Source of the DNA: Strigamia acuminata
Lineage: Eukaryota; Arthropoda; Chilopoda; Geophilomorpha; Linotaeniidae
Assembly: GCA_949358305.1 (NCBI GenBank)
Contig: OX442315.1
Coordinates: forward strand, 17,448,427-17,512,426
Length of the DNA stretch: 64,000 nucleotides
Direction of reading: 5' to 3'
In this document: one piece after another, positions 46,023 through 58,027 of the stretch
Layout of the letters: each line of letters begins with the position of its first letter
How positions within the stretch are numbered: the first letter of the stretch is position 1
Position numbers and translations under genes: made by a program
Notes under the pieces: generated by a model
What the model was told of the DNA's origin: nothing
What the model saw: only the letters and a program-made list of their open reading frames with translations
Database searches by the model: none

Positions 46023-46685
46023 GTGGGAACTGGAATTGGCTAGACTTGTGTTAATCCGGAAATACGACATTTATCCGAACCAGAAAGCGTATACACTGAT
46101 TATAGACATTCTCCCTCGCATTCTCCGGACTGGACAACACATAAGCTTAGTACATGCACTCTAACTCTAATTGAATCTCATCCTAATTTAATACCTGGAA
46201 CTAAATATGAATTAAAAAAATTAAAGTCATCACTTTTTGCGCGAAGATTTTTCAAATTTTATATCCCAACATTATTTCCCATTCTTTTATGAGCTCTATA
46301 AAGTTGAAGTGGTGATTCTGCCGCTGTGTGATGACTTTTAATGAACAACTTTTGCACACAACTCTAAAATGACGTCACCGTCAACACAAAAGCTGGTCGA
46401 AACGCGTTAATGGATGCTTTGGAACGTGGTCAGCAGCACTTAAATGGACGCACATAACAATAAGACGCCTTTGACTTTGCCCTCTCTACAGCAGCTCAGC
46501 TCGGGTCAGAATTTCCTCGAGCTCGTCGCAAGCGCACTGCGTCTAAGCGCATGCCCCTGTGATACCCAGCGACAACAAATCAGCTGGGCAAAAGACACCA
46601 TGCGTTTTACGACATGGAGAACAACCCTTGAGTTGTGTCACGGCATATGGACGAATTTTCCAAAACATTAATTAACAAGAAATTC

Positions 46686-47549
46686 TGTTGTAGTCGAGGA
46701 TGTTGTGACCCCAAATATCCTTATGATATTTGGGTATAATTTGTTAATATTGTGTAATAATCATTTATTTTCTCATCCTTGTCGATGCTGTCGGCTATTA
46801 GACAGAAGCCATTGCGGCTGCCATAGCAACAAAACTGCTAGCTCCGAATGAGCACCATTTCGCACGTCACGTTGCCGTTTTTCCGGCCAATTTTTGAAGT
46901 AATATTTTATGATTTCTTACACTTTGCTTTCCACTCACTACATTCACCTCGTTGTCATACCTCTGCTACAAACGCATTGTTCAGACCGGTGATTTTGTGA
47001 GACCGACGAAGATTTATCTGATCACGCATCAGATAGATCCTCTACCGGATCTCCTTGACGAAGGCTGCCACCTCTGACGACTTTCAACAACCGATCCTGT
47101 CCTTAGCTGACGGTTTTGCGAGTTCCTGCGGACCAGACGGATGGATTCGACCTCCGTGCTTGTTCGCCGGTTGTGTTTGTTCCTCGCGGAGAATTTCCTG
47201 CGCCAACACCAAAGTTTCTCCCTGGGTATAGCTGAACACCCATCGTGAAATAGTAAGATTTCACATCCTTTGTGTCTTTACACATCGCGCGGCAATTCGT
47301 TGCCGCCATCTTTCGCGCACGGACAACGCTCGTTATTTCCCACGCTTTTCGATTATTCCATGGTTTCATTTTCATTTTCATTTTCTTTGTTTAACTTTAA
47401 TAAATTACTTATTCAGTTTAAACTCATTTAGTTTTGTCGATAGAAGACCTGAAACAGCATTCAACTGGTTCCGCCACTTGAATTCCGGGACTAATTTTGA
47501 TTAGACTTATTATTCGGATTATCCAGGAACGCGGCAAGAATTAAAGACA
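46686..47549. mobile_element. Solo LTR (864 bp) with 5-bp target duplication
   Basis: Starts TGTTGTAGTCG and ends TTAAAGACA, giving TG...CA termini. Both sides carry the identical 5-bp duplication AATTC (46681-46685, 47550-47554), as left by retroviral-type integrases. The interior is CpG- and GC-richer than its flanks and has AATAAA at about 47399. No internal retrotransposon domain adjoins it, so it is a solo LTR formed by LTR-LTR recombination. Family is not identified; it shares no obvious sequence with the LTR at 61291. Confidence 0.7.
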
Positions 47550-49718
47550 AATTCGCAAGATACGTCCGTAATCGGTTGACGAGAAACGAAAGTAGGACGT
47601 TGATTTATTGCCGAGTTGGTACTTGTAACGATGGCAGAAAAATGGAATCCGACCTCTTTTGTGCTGCTTAAAAGACGGAATGTGTTGTGCATGGGAAAAA
47701 GAAGGAAAATGCTCGGTTTTATAGTAGCAATGAAGCCATTTAGAAGCCCAAGAGTATCGTTTTTTTTTTTTTTTTTTTTTTGCGGGTGACGTCATTTCAA
47801 TCAAAATGAGTTTTCGAAGCGCGTGCGCGTCGTGTGTGGAGAAGAATGAAGAGCTTTTGCATATTTTATTAAAAATTAAGCCTCCAAGCTCTAACGTTAA
47901 ATCTTTAGAGAGTTTGCAATTATTAATAAAAATTCCAATTCTCGTAAAACGCACCTTGCAGCAATTATAAACGATTTTAAGCACGGCAGTTGTAAATGCT
48001 CGAAATGCGGAAACAAAACACAAACGGAAGAGAGCGAAAAATGGTATTTTATAGCCACTTTCGGGGCAGCAATGCGTCTGAACTTTGCTATATCGAGGCC
48101 AATGGTTGCCTCGTTGGTGACATCATTTCAAGATTTTTCTTTTAAAGGTTTTGGTGGAGGAGAGATAAGAAATGTTATTAAATTTGTTGGTTTTCGTTTG
48201 TACCATCTGCTCGTGTCACCGCATCGTATTGACTCGAATTCCAATGAAAAGAAACAAGGGAGAAAAAAGAAAAGAAGGAAATTAAAAGAAATTGAATAAG
48301 AAAAAGTGTTGCTGAGTAAATTGAAACCAATTTGGTCTCAGCACGAAACACAAAACTAGGAATTGTTTGTTTTTTATTTTTTAAATAAAAAAAAAAAAAA
48401 TTAAAATTGAAAAAAAAAAAAAAAAAAAAAAAATGAATATCAACCGCACCGCAAAGGAAAAACAAGATGAAAGCGGTATTTGCAATTAAAAATGCAAACC
48501 AACGACAAGCAAGAGCACGACGCAGTCTCGAGTCCGTTCCTCGTTCTGGTGTGAAGCGAAGGAGAAGACTCGACGGAAACGATGAATGACACACGTCGTT
48601 GACTTTGCCCCATTCTCAAATGACGCACACGGGCGTGAGAAGACGTCATTTTTGTGTGTTCCAGTCATTCTGGAGGTAATTTTCACTAATTTCATCCTCA
48701 TTTGTTCGCTGTGTTTGCCTTTTATTTTGCAAATACGGGAGTTTTAATTCTCGGCGCATGCGCTTGATGAAATTCATTTTAAAGACGAAGTTGAACTGGA
48801 TTTACTACATCAAGTAATCTTGATGGATGAAGTCTCAGCCAAATCCGACGTAAACATGATTTTTAAATTTTTTTTTTGTCTTTTTTTCTCATTATTTTCT
48901 TCTTCTTTTCTTTTCTTTTCAACGTGACGAGACAAGACAATGTGCTTTCACCAGTCAGCTTCAGTCTAGAAAGCAAGTTTTAAAGTAAAGTAGCAATTAT
49001 ATAAAGCAATTAAGATAAGTTGACCATTCGCACTGCAATTTTGAAAAGGACCAAAAGGTGTTGACATCTCCGGAGAATAATTCCACTCGGCTCGAGGGAA
49101 TCCGTGAAGAAAACGTGGATAACAAAAATATTTTTTTAACGGAAAGGAAAAATTGTTGTTGACGAATCACTACAAATTGGAGAAAAGGAAAAAATATATA
49201 TTTTTCTGAAAATACAAAAAAATAAAAAATAAAACCAATATCATTTGCTTAAATGGTAATTGGGTTTTCCAGCTTGTTTTGCATGTCATCTTCGATTTCC
49301 ATTTGATATGTCACAAACACGGAATAAAACAACACGCTAGGAAAAAATCCAAATACTAAAAAAATCTTCAAAAACCTCACCAACAAATTGTAATTTTTAC
49401 TGCACCGCATAAATGATTTTTAAAAAAAACTAATTAATTTATATGGTTATATTGCATACTCCAACTTTAACTCTTCGTTAGCTTCAGTAATAACCGAAAG
49501 GCAACTTGCTTTAGAGTCTCTAGTTACTTAATTTACTTAAAAACAAATTGCCGTTTGAACTCAGCACGAACGGAATGCTGAAGTTAACACAAACAACATT
49601 TTGAGAAACAACTATCGGAGGTCTATAGAGAGCAAATGAGATGTCTGAAATAAGTTTCGCGATAAGCCTCGTTCACACTTGCGGATACGCTGCGGAATTG
49701 TTGCATCCGGTTTGCTAC

Positions 49719-49988
49719 AACGGCCGGATTTAGGTATTGCGGGGCCCCAATTTTCTAAAAATACACTTATTATTATCTCTTTATATACGGTATAATAAAT
49801 ATAAACACACATGCTACAAAGAAAAAAATTATTTACAAAGTTAAAACTATATACTCCGTATTATATTTCTGATGTAAATACATTCATTCACATCAAAAAT
49901 ATCAAAATCATTTTTTCGTAGGAGATTATGTGATTTTTGGGGTCCCTAAGCAACTGCTTATTTTGTTTATACGTAAATCTGGCACTAG
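49719..49988. mobile_element. hAT-like MITE, decayed
   Basis: The left end CGGCCGGATTTAGGTATTGC with GGGGCCCC and the right end (inverse of TAGTGCCAGATTTACG, with GGGGTCCC) match the terminal repeats of GGCCGGATTTA-type hAT MITEs. Length about 270 bp, AT-rich centre, no transposase, no matching 8-bp target duplication. Confidence 0.5.
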
Positions 49989-50051
49989 GCGTATTCACAA
50001 AGTAAAAAGAGAAGAAGTAGACTTTTAAATAACATATTTTTAAACTACCGT

Positions 50052-50463
50052 ATTACCTCACATTAAGCCGCATGCCGGTACAGTGCGAGTCATACCGGCA
50101 TGCCGATAAACCCCGTTTTTAACGGCGTGCCGATGTAAGTGAGAACAAATTTTTTTTTTAAAGAAGTTAGCCAAAACCACCAAAAAAATCGTTTTTCGAT
50201 GTCCAAAATGTAAGAAATTTGTGTAAATTTTCCCAAAATTTAGTAATAATCTTCAGAATATCAATAAAACTCAAATTTCAGACCCAAAATCCAATATAAA
50301 TTATTCATCTGGACTCTTTAAAAAAAAAACTAAGAAAAGAAGGTTTTTCACTTATACCTACATGTTTCGTTTTATACCGGCATGCCGGTACACACTTTTT
50401 GAACAAAATTTTAAAAACCTGCTAAACCCATGCCCAACAACATGCCGCTTAATGTGAGGTAAT
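50052..50463. mobile_element. 412-bp MITE with internal CCGGCATGCCGG palindromes
   Basis: Terminal inverted repeats ATTACCTCACATTAAGCSGC (23 bp, one mismatch) at 50052 and 50463. The palindrome ACCGGCATGCCGGT or close variants occurs about 50073, 50092 and 50374, and related GGCGTGCCGATG near 50122. No coding frame. It starts 64 bp after the hAT-like MITE at 49719-49988. Confidence 0.75.
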
Positions 50464-53400
50464 CATGTACTTGTTTCGGTTTGGTGTGATTTCAGTCGCA
50501 GTGGGCATGCGCACGACATTTAAACATCAAAACATGATTAACTGCAAGTTAAACATCACTTTCTGAAAGCGCCTACTTGAATTTTTGCTTACGTTACACA
50601 TCTGTGCATTTTTCCAAACTTTTTCGCATAAAAATGAACAGCTGTCAGATTGGATGACAACAGAAAAAATGACTGACATACCGTTATTCCGGATAGAAAT
50701 AAGCTGTTTTATATAAACTCGTTGGCTCGATGTTAATACTGTTTATCTGTACGAATGTCATCGCTCGGATAAATGACATCACTCGAGTTTTTCATTATTG
50801 TTGTTTGTACTTAGTAGCTGAAGAAGACAAAAGCAAGTGACAGCTTGAAAGAAGGGCTACTAGTGCGCATGCTTGGGTGCGGTGTAGAAGCAAGAGGCAC
50901 ATGCATATACGTTGTTGGGGGAAATCAATAATGGCTTTCCAGACATGAGTGAGAAAATTGAGTTTTCTTTTTTCATCTGTGAAACGATAATTTAAAAAAA
51001 AAAAAAAAAAAAAAATGAAACTCCCAAAAGATACTTGAATGTCAAGTTTTACAATAATTTAACGTTTTTTTTGGGTGGGAGGGAAAAAGGAAAGGAGCGG
51101 TATGGCTCATTTCATACACATCTCATATAAAGCGCTGTTTTATCAGTTCCATTATTACACCGATTCCTTTGTTTGTGCACGAAATTAAATTCTGAAAGTC
51201 GCCAAGATTGAAACTTAGTAAGAAGTCTGTCTTTTTCTTGGTTTTTTTCCCAGTTTTTCGGTTGATGCGTCGCGTCACACGCAGCTAACGAAGTGGAGAT
51301 TTATCTCGAGAGAAAAACGGAACTCGGGTTCCATTTCACCTTCCTTCCTTGAACCAGCACGAAAGTGAGATGTGGATAAGAGAACCGAATGGGAGCCAAG
51401 AAGAGAAGGGAAAAAAGAGTAAATGAACCTATTAGTAAACAAGACTAAAATATCACCGAGAGGATGGAGAAATTCTCGCCGTTGCCATGGAAACAGATGC
51501 AGCGTAGGAGCGAGCGCAACAGGAAGTAGTGAAGATGGTCTGTATGTTTCTAGAAAGCACTAGTGATTCAATAGTCTGAAATCTGCACTTTATATGCAGT
51601 CGATACAACTTTTTAACATTATTTTTGGAATGGAAGACATCTCTGCGAATTCCTTTATACAATCTTGAAGAATATTCTTTTTAAGACTTTGACTGGAAAA
51701 TCAATTGAAATCAAAGGAATAAAAGCGGTGTGCAAGAATAAAGAATATTCTCTGGGGGAAATTCCTGCCAAATCTCCAATTTTCAGATTTCCCTATCTTC
51801 CTTTCCCTTCACTTTGTTTCATTTTATTTTATTTTTTATTTTATTTTTTTATTTTTATTTTTTAAAAAATAATTGATCAGAAGAAAAAGAGAGAAGAAAA
51901 TGGGTCGTGGTTGAGTTTACTCGGGTTTTGATATCAATTAATTGACAAAAAGTCTATATCTATGTCTTTGATTCTTTCATTTTCAATAGAAACATCAAAT
52001 TCAAATAATAAAAAAATCGATCGTCATTTAATGTCAAAGCGCCGTGTGGCGTAGACCTTTCAGCTCCACATGTTTATCAACTTGAACTTACAAATAAAGC
52101 CATGGCGATCACAATTTTCATCTGGGTATTAAACTGATAAGATTTTTTTTTTTAAAGATAAAAAATAAGGTTTTATAGTATTTTATTATTTGTCATTCTT
52201 ATTCAATAATATATTCCAGCTGCCAACTGTAATTTTGAAGTATAATTTTAAAAGGCGTTCTTTAATAGTGAGTGAAATTCGCAAGTTTTCTCGGAAATAT
52301 TACTCTAAACGCCATTAAAAATTTAGTATTTTTGAAATTGGATGTATTTTACCCGCTGTCACATTTACTATTTCGCAAAATATAAATAAATAAAACACAC
52401 ACCGTGAATAATTCCACTTCTTGAGTTTGTCACGTTGTTATGACAATCCAAAACGAAAACAATTTTTTCCAATTTGTAAAAGTTGTGCTGTTGGGGTGTA
52501 CTTAATTTCAGACATCATGTTTGATTAATGTAATACCTCACAGAAAATGTCTCCACATTTATATCTGCTACTAAGAAATGACTAAACATAAATTACACAT
52601 TTTTATCTACGAAAACAATTAGCAAAAACTAAATTGAAAACCCTTTCCCGTATCTCCAAAATTAACATCACTGAACTTGACAGAAACTTGACAGAAAAGC
52701 AAATATTTTTAAAAAATAAAATCAAGTCCCAGATAGGTCAAGTCAATACAACACGACATAGAAGAGTTCCGTGATTTTATCGATCTTTCACGCACCTTCA
52801 CTTCCCTACTGGCCACTGTGTGAATCACTTGTTAATGTCCCTTGTGGTTTCGCCCTTGTGATGGATGTTTGTACTAAAAGAATATTTATCTTGTCTTTAG
52901 GTGCGCTTGTTTGCATCGTGCACGTAACCTTACGCGACGTTTTTAAATAAAAATTTGTTTACCCGATGCAAATTACATACTTGATTTGTGTTTAATGGTT
53001 ATTAATGACGAAAACGTACACTCTTCGATACAAAAAAAATCGTTAAGGAATAGGAAAATTAAAGAGAGGAAAAAAAGACGTTGGCTTCGGCTAACGAGGT
53101 TGAAATCGTGCAGGAAACAGCTGGTGACGTCATAAATCGAGACACGTGGCGAAGTCAGAGAGAAACTTAGCAAAAGTGGTTAGAGGCAGAATAAATTTTT
53201 AACTTGGTGTGATGGAGTCATATTACCTGGTGACATTGCGCGAAAAAGTTTTATGGAATAAGACCAATGCGACACCACGCAGTGGAATGAGAAATGAAAT
53301 TTTCTACGGATCAATAAAAAGAAAAAAGGGAAAAAAGAAGGAAATAAAAAGAAAAATAAAAAGGAAAAAATAGTATATCGAGAATGGGAATGTCCTCGGT

Positions 53401-56400
53401 GGAAAGCTATCAACACATGAATGGCTCAGCTGGTCACAAAAAACGAAATTGGCTTGGAAAAGTAGAATTAGTCAGCCAACGAGAAAATTTCATTAGCGGA
53501 TGACATCACAGGCGTATTGCTGGGAAGTGCCAACACCGGTATCAGGAGGAGCTTTAAAGCTCCGTATATCATTTATTTTTAAATTTCCAATTGTTCTTGT
53601 CTTTTTTTGAGTTAAGGTTGGGCAAATTTACATGTTTCAATTTGAATATTGACGAATTTCGTTAATGGTTAAATTCTACGCACTTTTTGGACACCTGTTT
53701 GCTCATTTATTGTTGATCATTGTTTGTTTAGATATTGTATCACTAAATTGCATTGTATATGGGGTTGTTAAGGAGAAATAAATACACAGAATAAACGTTT
53801 AAATATGGAGCTTTAATGCAAACTTAAATGATGCATCAACATTATTGAATCAGTTTGAAAATTTTATCGGACATTATTCGAGTGGTGTATGAAGTAATCC
53901 TAAAATAAAAATTAAATCTAAGTATTAGAAGTTAATTTATTTCAAATTTTTAGAAATTCTGTGGACACCTTGTAATGACGAAGTTTGTTATACGATAATT
54001 TTTTCGTGCAACAAATTTGTTTGAAATTAACCCAAAACTTTTAATCAGTAAAAACGTTTTCTAATTGGAACTTAGGACTGATCTTAATGGTGGAGTTTTA
54101 ATTAAGTTTATTGGATTCCATTTCAAAATGGCGTTAAAGTGATTAGCCCACCCAGCAATGTCATAATGAATGGGGTCAATGTACTTAACCACAAATTAAA
54201 CTTTAAAAAATTGGAAAATTAAATATCCAACAAATTTTTTATTATTTATTTTTAAATTTAAAAATATTTCCAAAAAAATAAAAAATATTTTTTCCTTTGA
54301 TGTTTGATGCGTGTATCAATATCACATCACGTGCCTGCATTGCCTAGCCCGCTTTTTGCATAACCGTTGCTAATGTTTTATTGATTTTTGCATCTCAAAG
54401 TGGTGACATGTCATATTTATTTTGTCACGGGACGCGATTTTTTATCACGTGCGTAGAAGATGAATGGAAGGACATTGGGCATACAAGTTTACGCGAAAAA
54501 ACGTTATTATCTCGTATTTCTTTCACGTCCACTCTGATGAAATGCCTCCATTCACACATGATGCCGTTTGTCCATTTTATGTCGTCATTTTCTGCTTTTG
54601 ACCTTTGTGTTTTACGCCCCCTAGTTTCCATCTTGTGTGAAAACCGGAGGCGTGAGGGGCGCACTCGGCATCCGATATCGGATTCATGCATGACCTGAGC
54701 GCGAGAGAACCGTCGCATCATTATTCTGCTTCACACGTCACACTTTCAGTTTATCTTAAGCACAGGTGACTAGTTTCATTTGAACTAAAAAACCTTTTTC
54801 CACTTGACGAAAATTTCGCAGCAAAAAAAAAAAAAGTCAAGTATGGAGATGAAAGAAGGAAAAAAAAAAGGTATTTAAAAAAATATAAACCCGAGCTGCA
54901 CCTAAATGAATTATTGATTACTAAAAAAAAGTTCCACGAATGTGGAATGAAAATTTAATGGACAGTAAAAGAAAGTTTATAAAACTGATTCACATAATTG
55001 AGAATTTGTTAGGCAATAAATTTGTTGATGAATAAAAGCAGCAGATACAATTTAGTATGGAAATTTTATCGCTTTTTTAGTCTTTTAAACATTTTTTTTT
55101 GTTTATAGCGTTAAAATATCGTTGCGATCTGGCGAAATAGGAAAAACCAATACAGATAATTGCATTTAACAACAGCAGCTGTGCATTTTAAGCGTCATTT
55201 CAATGCTGTTAAATAAATTTCTAGTTTACGACATGTTAAACTTCCTGGAACTCTCATCAAACTTCCTGCTTAAGTTCTAGGAAGTTTTCTAAATTTTTAA
55301 TCCATTCCTCGAGAAATAACATCACAAAAATCTTCCAGAACGAGATCTAATTTCCCTATCAAGCGGGAGAAACATGGCGGCGTCTTTACGCTCAAATTAC
55401 ACGAGTGAAAATAAGATTTCCAAAAGACCGAATAATCGTCAACATCTCGTAATTATTTTATACAAAACAATTACCATTTCCTACTGCAGAAATTTAAAAT
55501 TAAAGAAAGAAAAATCCTTAAATTATTACATAATCATATTCGTATCAACGCTAACATCTGCTCCGTGTCGTGTCAATTTCTCTCCCTAATCATTCATTTA
55601 CTTTGAACTGTAAGCGTATTATATTAATCAAGTATTAATTAAACACTGCTACAATAATGATAAATGAAATGCAGTGGCTCTGTGGCATATTGGCCAATAA
55701 GAAACCTCTCTCTCTCTTCCTCTCTCTTAATGATATAATTTTTCTCTTAGCAGGAGAGTGGAAACGGGAATGTAATTTTCTGTGATGAACGATTAGAGGG
55801 CTTCCGCCATTTTCACGTCATCATGTTCCCGAGCAGCTTGTGGAGAAAGCTGTTGTTATTGTGAATGCCCTTCACTTAATGCGTCCTCTGGGCTTTTTTC
55901 TTCGGCATCTAATGACGTACGTGGTCAGTTTTACAGGGGCATTGAGCCGGATCTAAATTAGCCAATCACCATTAATGAAGTTTTACTATAAGGTGTCAAA
56001 AAAAGTAGAAAAAAAATATAAAAAAAAATAAACAAAAAAATTGCATAGCGGAACGCAATTCATAAAGCTCATGCAGATGAGGGCGTGGCCGATATGCACC
56101 TTTCGTTCCGCGTCTGTGACTACAACGCGGGCGCGTCCTTTTGGCGTCTTTGCAGTTAAATTTGTTAATTATCACCAGCAAACAAACACGCACGCGTCAT
56201 TGAGGAGCTCAGTTTCCCTTCGCGTACGCGAAAATCTAGCGAGTTGCCGTCGGTTGGATCGATGAGACCATCTCCATGTCGATCGAGTACGCAATGGCGT
56301 TCCCTGGACGCCCCCTGAACGTGCCCTCATCCGCTTTTCCCTTTCCTTTTAGTCGGTGGGCGGTGAATGGAAAGGAGATTTGTTCTTCATCTTATCCAGA

Positions 56401-57457
56401 ATTCTTTATAAATTTCGCAAGCAACGCTCGTAAGAATAGGGAGGGTGGATGGGGTACACGAGCGAAAAAAGGGTTTTATATGAACAAGTGCACGTGTCTG
56501 CCCACACGCGTCTCATCAAGTCAACGGAGCGAGGCAAAGAGGAAACGCGGCGTTAGGATTTTGATGATCACCAGACAAAATTCCTCCAGCAACGGTTATA
56601 AATTCGTAAACTTCTCAATTTATACGAAACCCGCACATTCTTTCTCGTAAATAGCCAAATAAACAAGATGTTTACCTCAAATGATGACGTAACTGCAATT
56701 CCAACAGTCAACTAACCGTATTTTAATGACTTAATTTGTTTCTTTGTTCAATTGAGAAAACAAAGACGCTTTTTTTGTTTTTAAATGTTGTTTTTTTTGT
56801 TTTTAAATTTATATAAACATTTTTTTTTTTTTTTGGGTGGGATTTCTTTTTCTGGTGCTTTGCAGTCGAGCTACTTAATATTCTCCCGCATGCCGACATG
56901 ATGTATGAGATGAAAACTCACTTCATTTTCCCTCGACCAAACGTGGAGGAAAAAAATTCCATTAGATCGGATGACATTAATTGCGCTCCAGGGCTTCATC
57001 TCACCCCCCCACCTTCATGACCACAAACTCAACCTTCCTTCCCCTAGTGGCTCACAACAAAACGCTGGTACAGTGGTACACCGTTGTAGAAAATTTGCTT
57101 CAAGTTGAGAATTGATGTGTGTATTTGTTGCGATGCGGTATTCACTCCAAAATTGGCACCCATGCCCCGAGTTTGGCTCGCTCGTGAGCAGAGTTGTGTC
57201 CTTGCAAAGGGCGAGAACACTGGACGTTTTCGTGCGGTTCTGCGAGCCGCTTGCACAAAATATTGATGATGTCATTAATTTTGCAACCACCGAACTTTGC
57301 TGTTGCTGCTTTATGTTTCACATGATAAAAAAAAAATCGATTTCTTTCTAAGTTTTACATTTTGTTTTGATTTTCTTAAATTTACGTAACAATAAATAAA
57401 AACAAAATCAGAAACTTTAAAAAATTCGACTAAATCAAAATCTGAAATTAATTACTA

Positions 57458-58027
57458 AAATGCGTTTCAGAATTATAAAGCCAGTCACAAATTAGAACCA
57501 AAAAAAAATTTTTAAGGATCAAAAATTGACACAGGAGGATAGTTTATACGTACATAAATGTCATCTGTTACAAAAATTGTACAATTGTCAATTTAATTGT
57601 TGTAAAAACAATGCATTGAAACATACTGATCGTCCAAAAAATTAAGATTCTGAGTGAAATATTGCACATCAGAGTCTGCTGGTGAATCACCAAGAAAACC
57701 ATACATTAGTGTATCAAAAACAACAACTACCAGAGGGATTAAGAGCACCAAATTTTTTAAATACAGGAAAGAAAAGCAACACCTGCTCTACTAAAATGTT
57801 GTAGACAGAACAAATTAAGGTAAGCCCAACAAACAATGTTGAGGAAGGATGAATAGACGAAACTAGTATTTTGTGATGGAAAAAAGTTTAACTGGACGAG
57901 CCAGATGGTTGGCAATACTACTGGCATGACCTAAGAAAAGATGAACCCTCCTGTGTCAATTTTTTATCCTTAAAAAATTTTTTTGGAATGAAATTTGTGA
58001 GTGGCTTTATAATTATGAAACGCACCT
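57458..58027 (+). mobile_element. Internally deleted Tc1/mariner element with transposase remnant
   Basis: Flanked by TA. Arms of about 80 bp (TGCGTTTCAGAATTATAAAG... to CACAGGAGGA and the inverse) are nearly identical. Between them a broken + strand frame keeps a recognisable transposase core near 57866-57944: VFCDGKKFN (the first catalytic Asp region, usually VFSDEKKFN), then after a one-base frameshift LDEPDGWQYYWHDLRKDE. Most of the DNA-binding and C-terminal catalytic parts are missing and several stops interrupt the rest. Inactive copy. Confidence 0.8.

Noticed and set aside
47541-48023. Minus-strand 160-codon frame
   Set aside because: Runs through a 22-base T tract (poly-Lys) and the end of the solo LTR; no domain and no splice context.
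54381-54721. Frames of about 100 codons on both strands
   Set aside because: Mutually antisense, no recognisable motif, no splice sites.
57015-57351. Three overlapping frames on both strands
   Set aside because: Overlap in several frames without any family signature; chance openness of a GC-richer patch.
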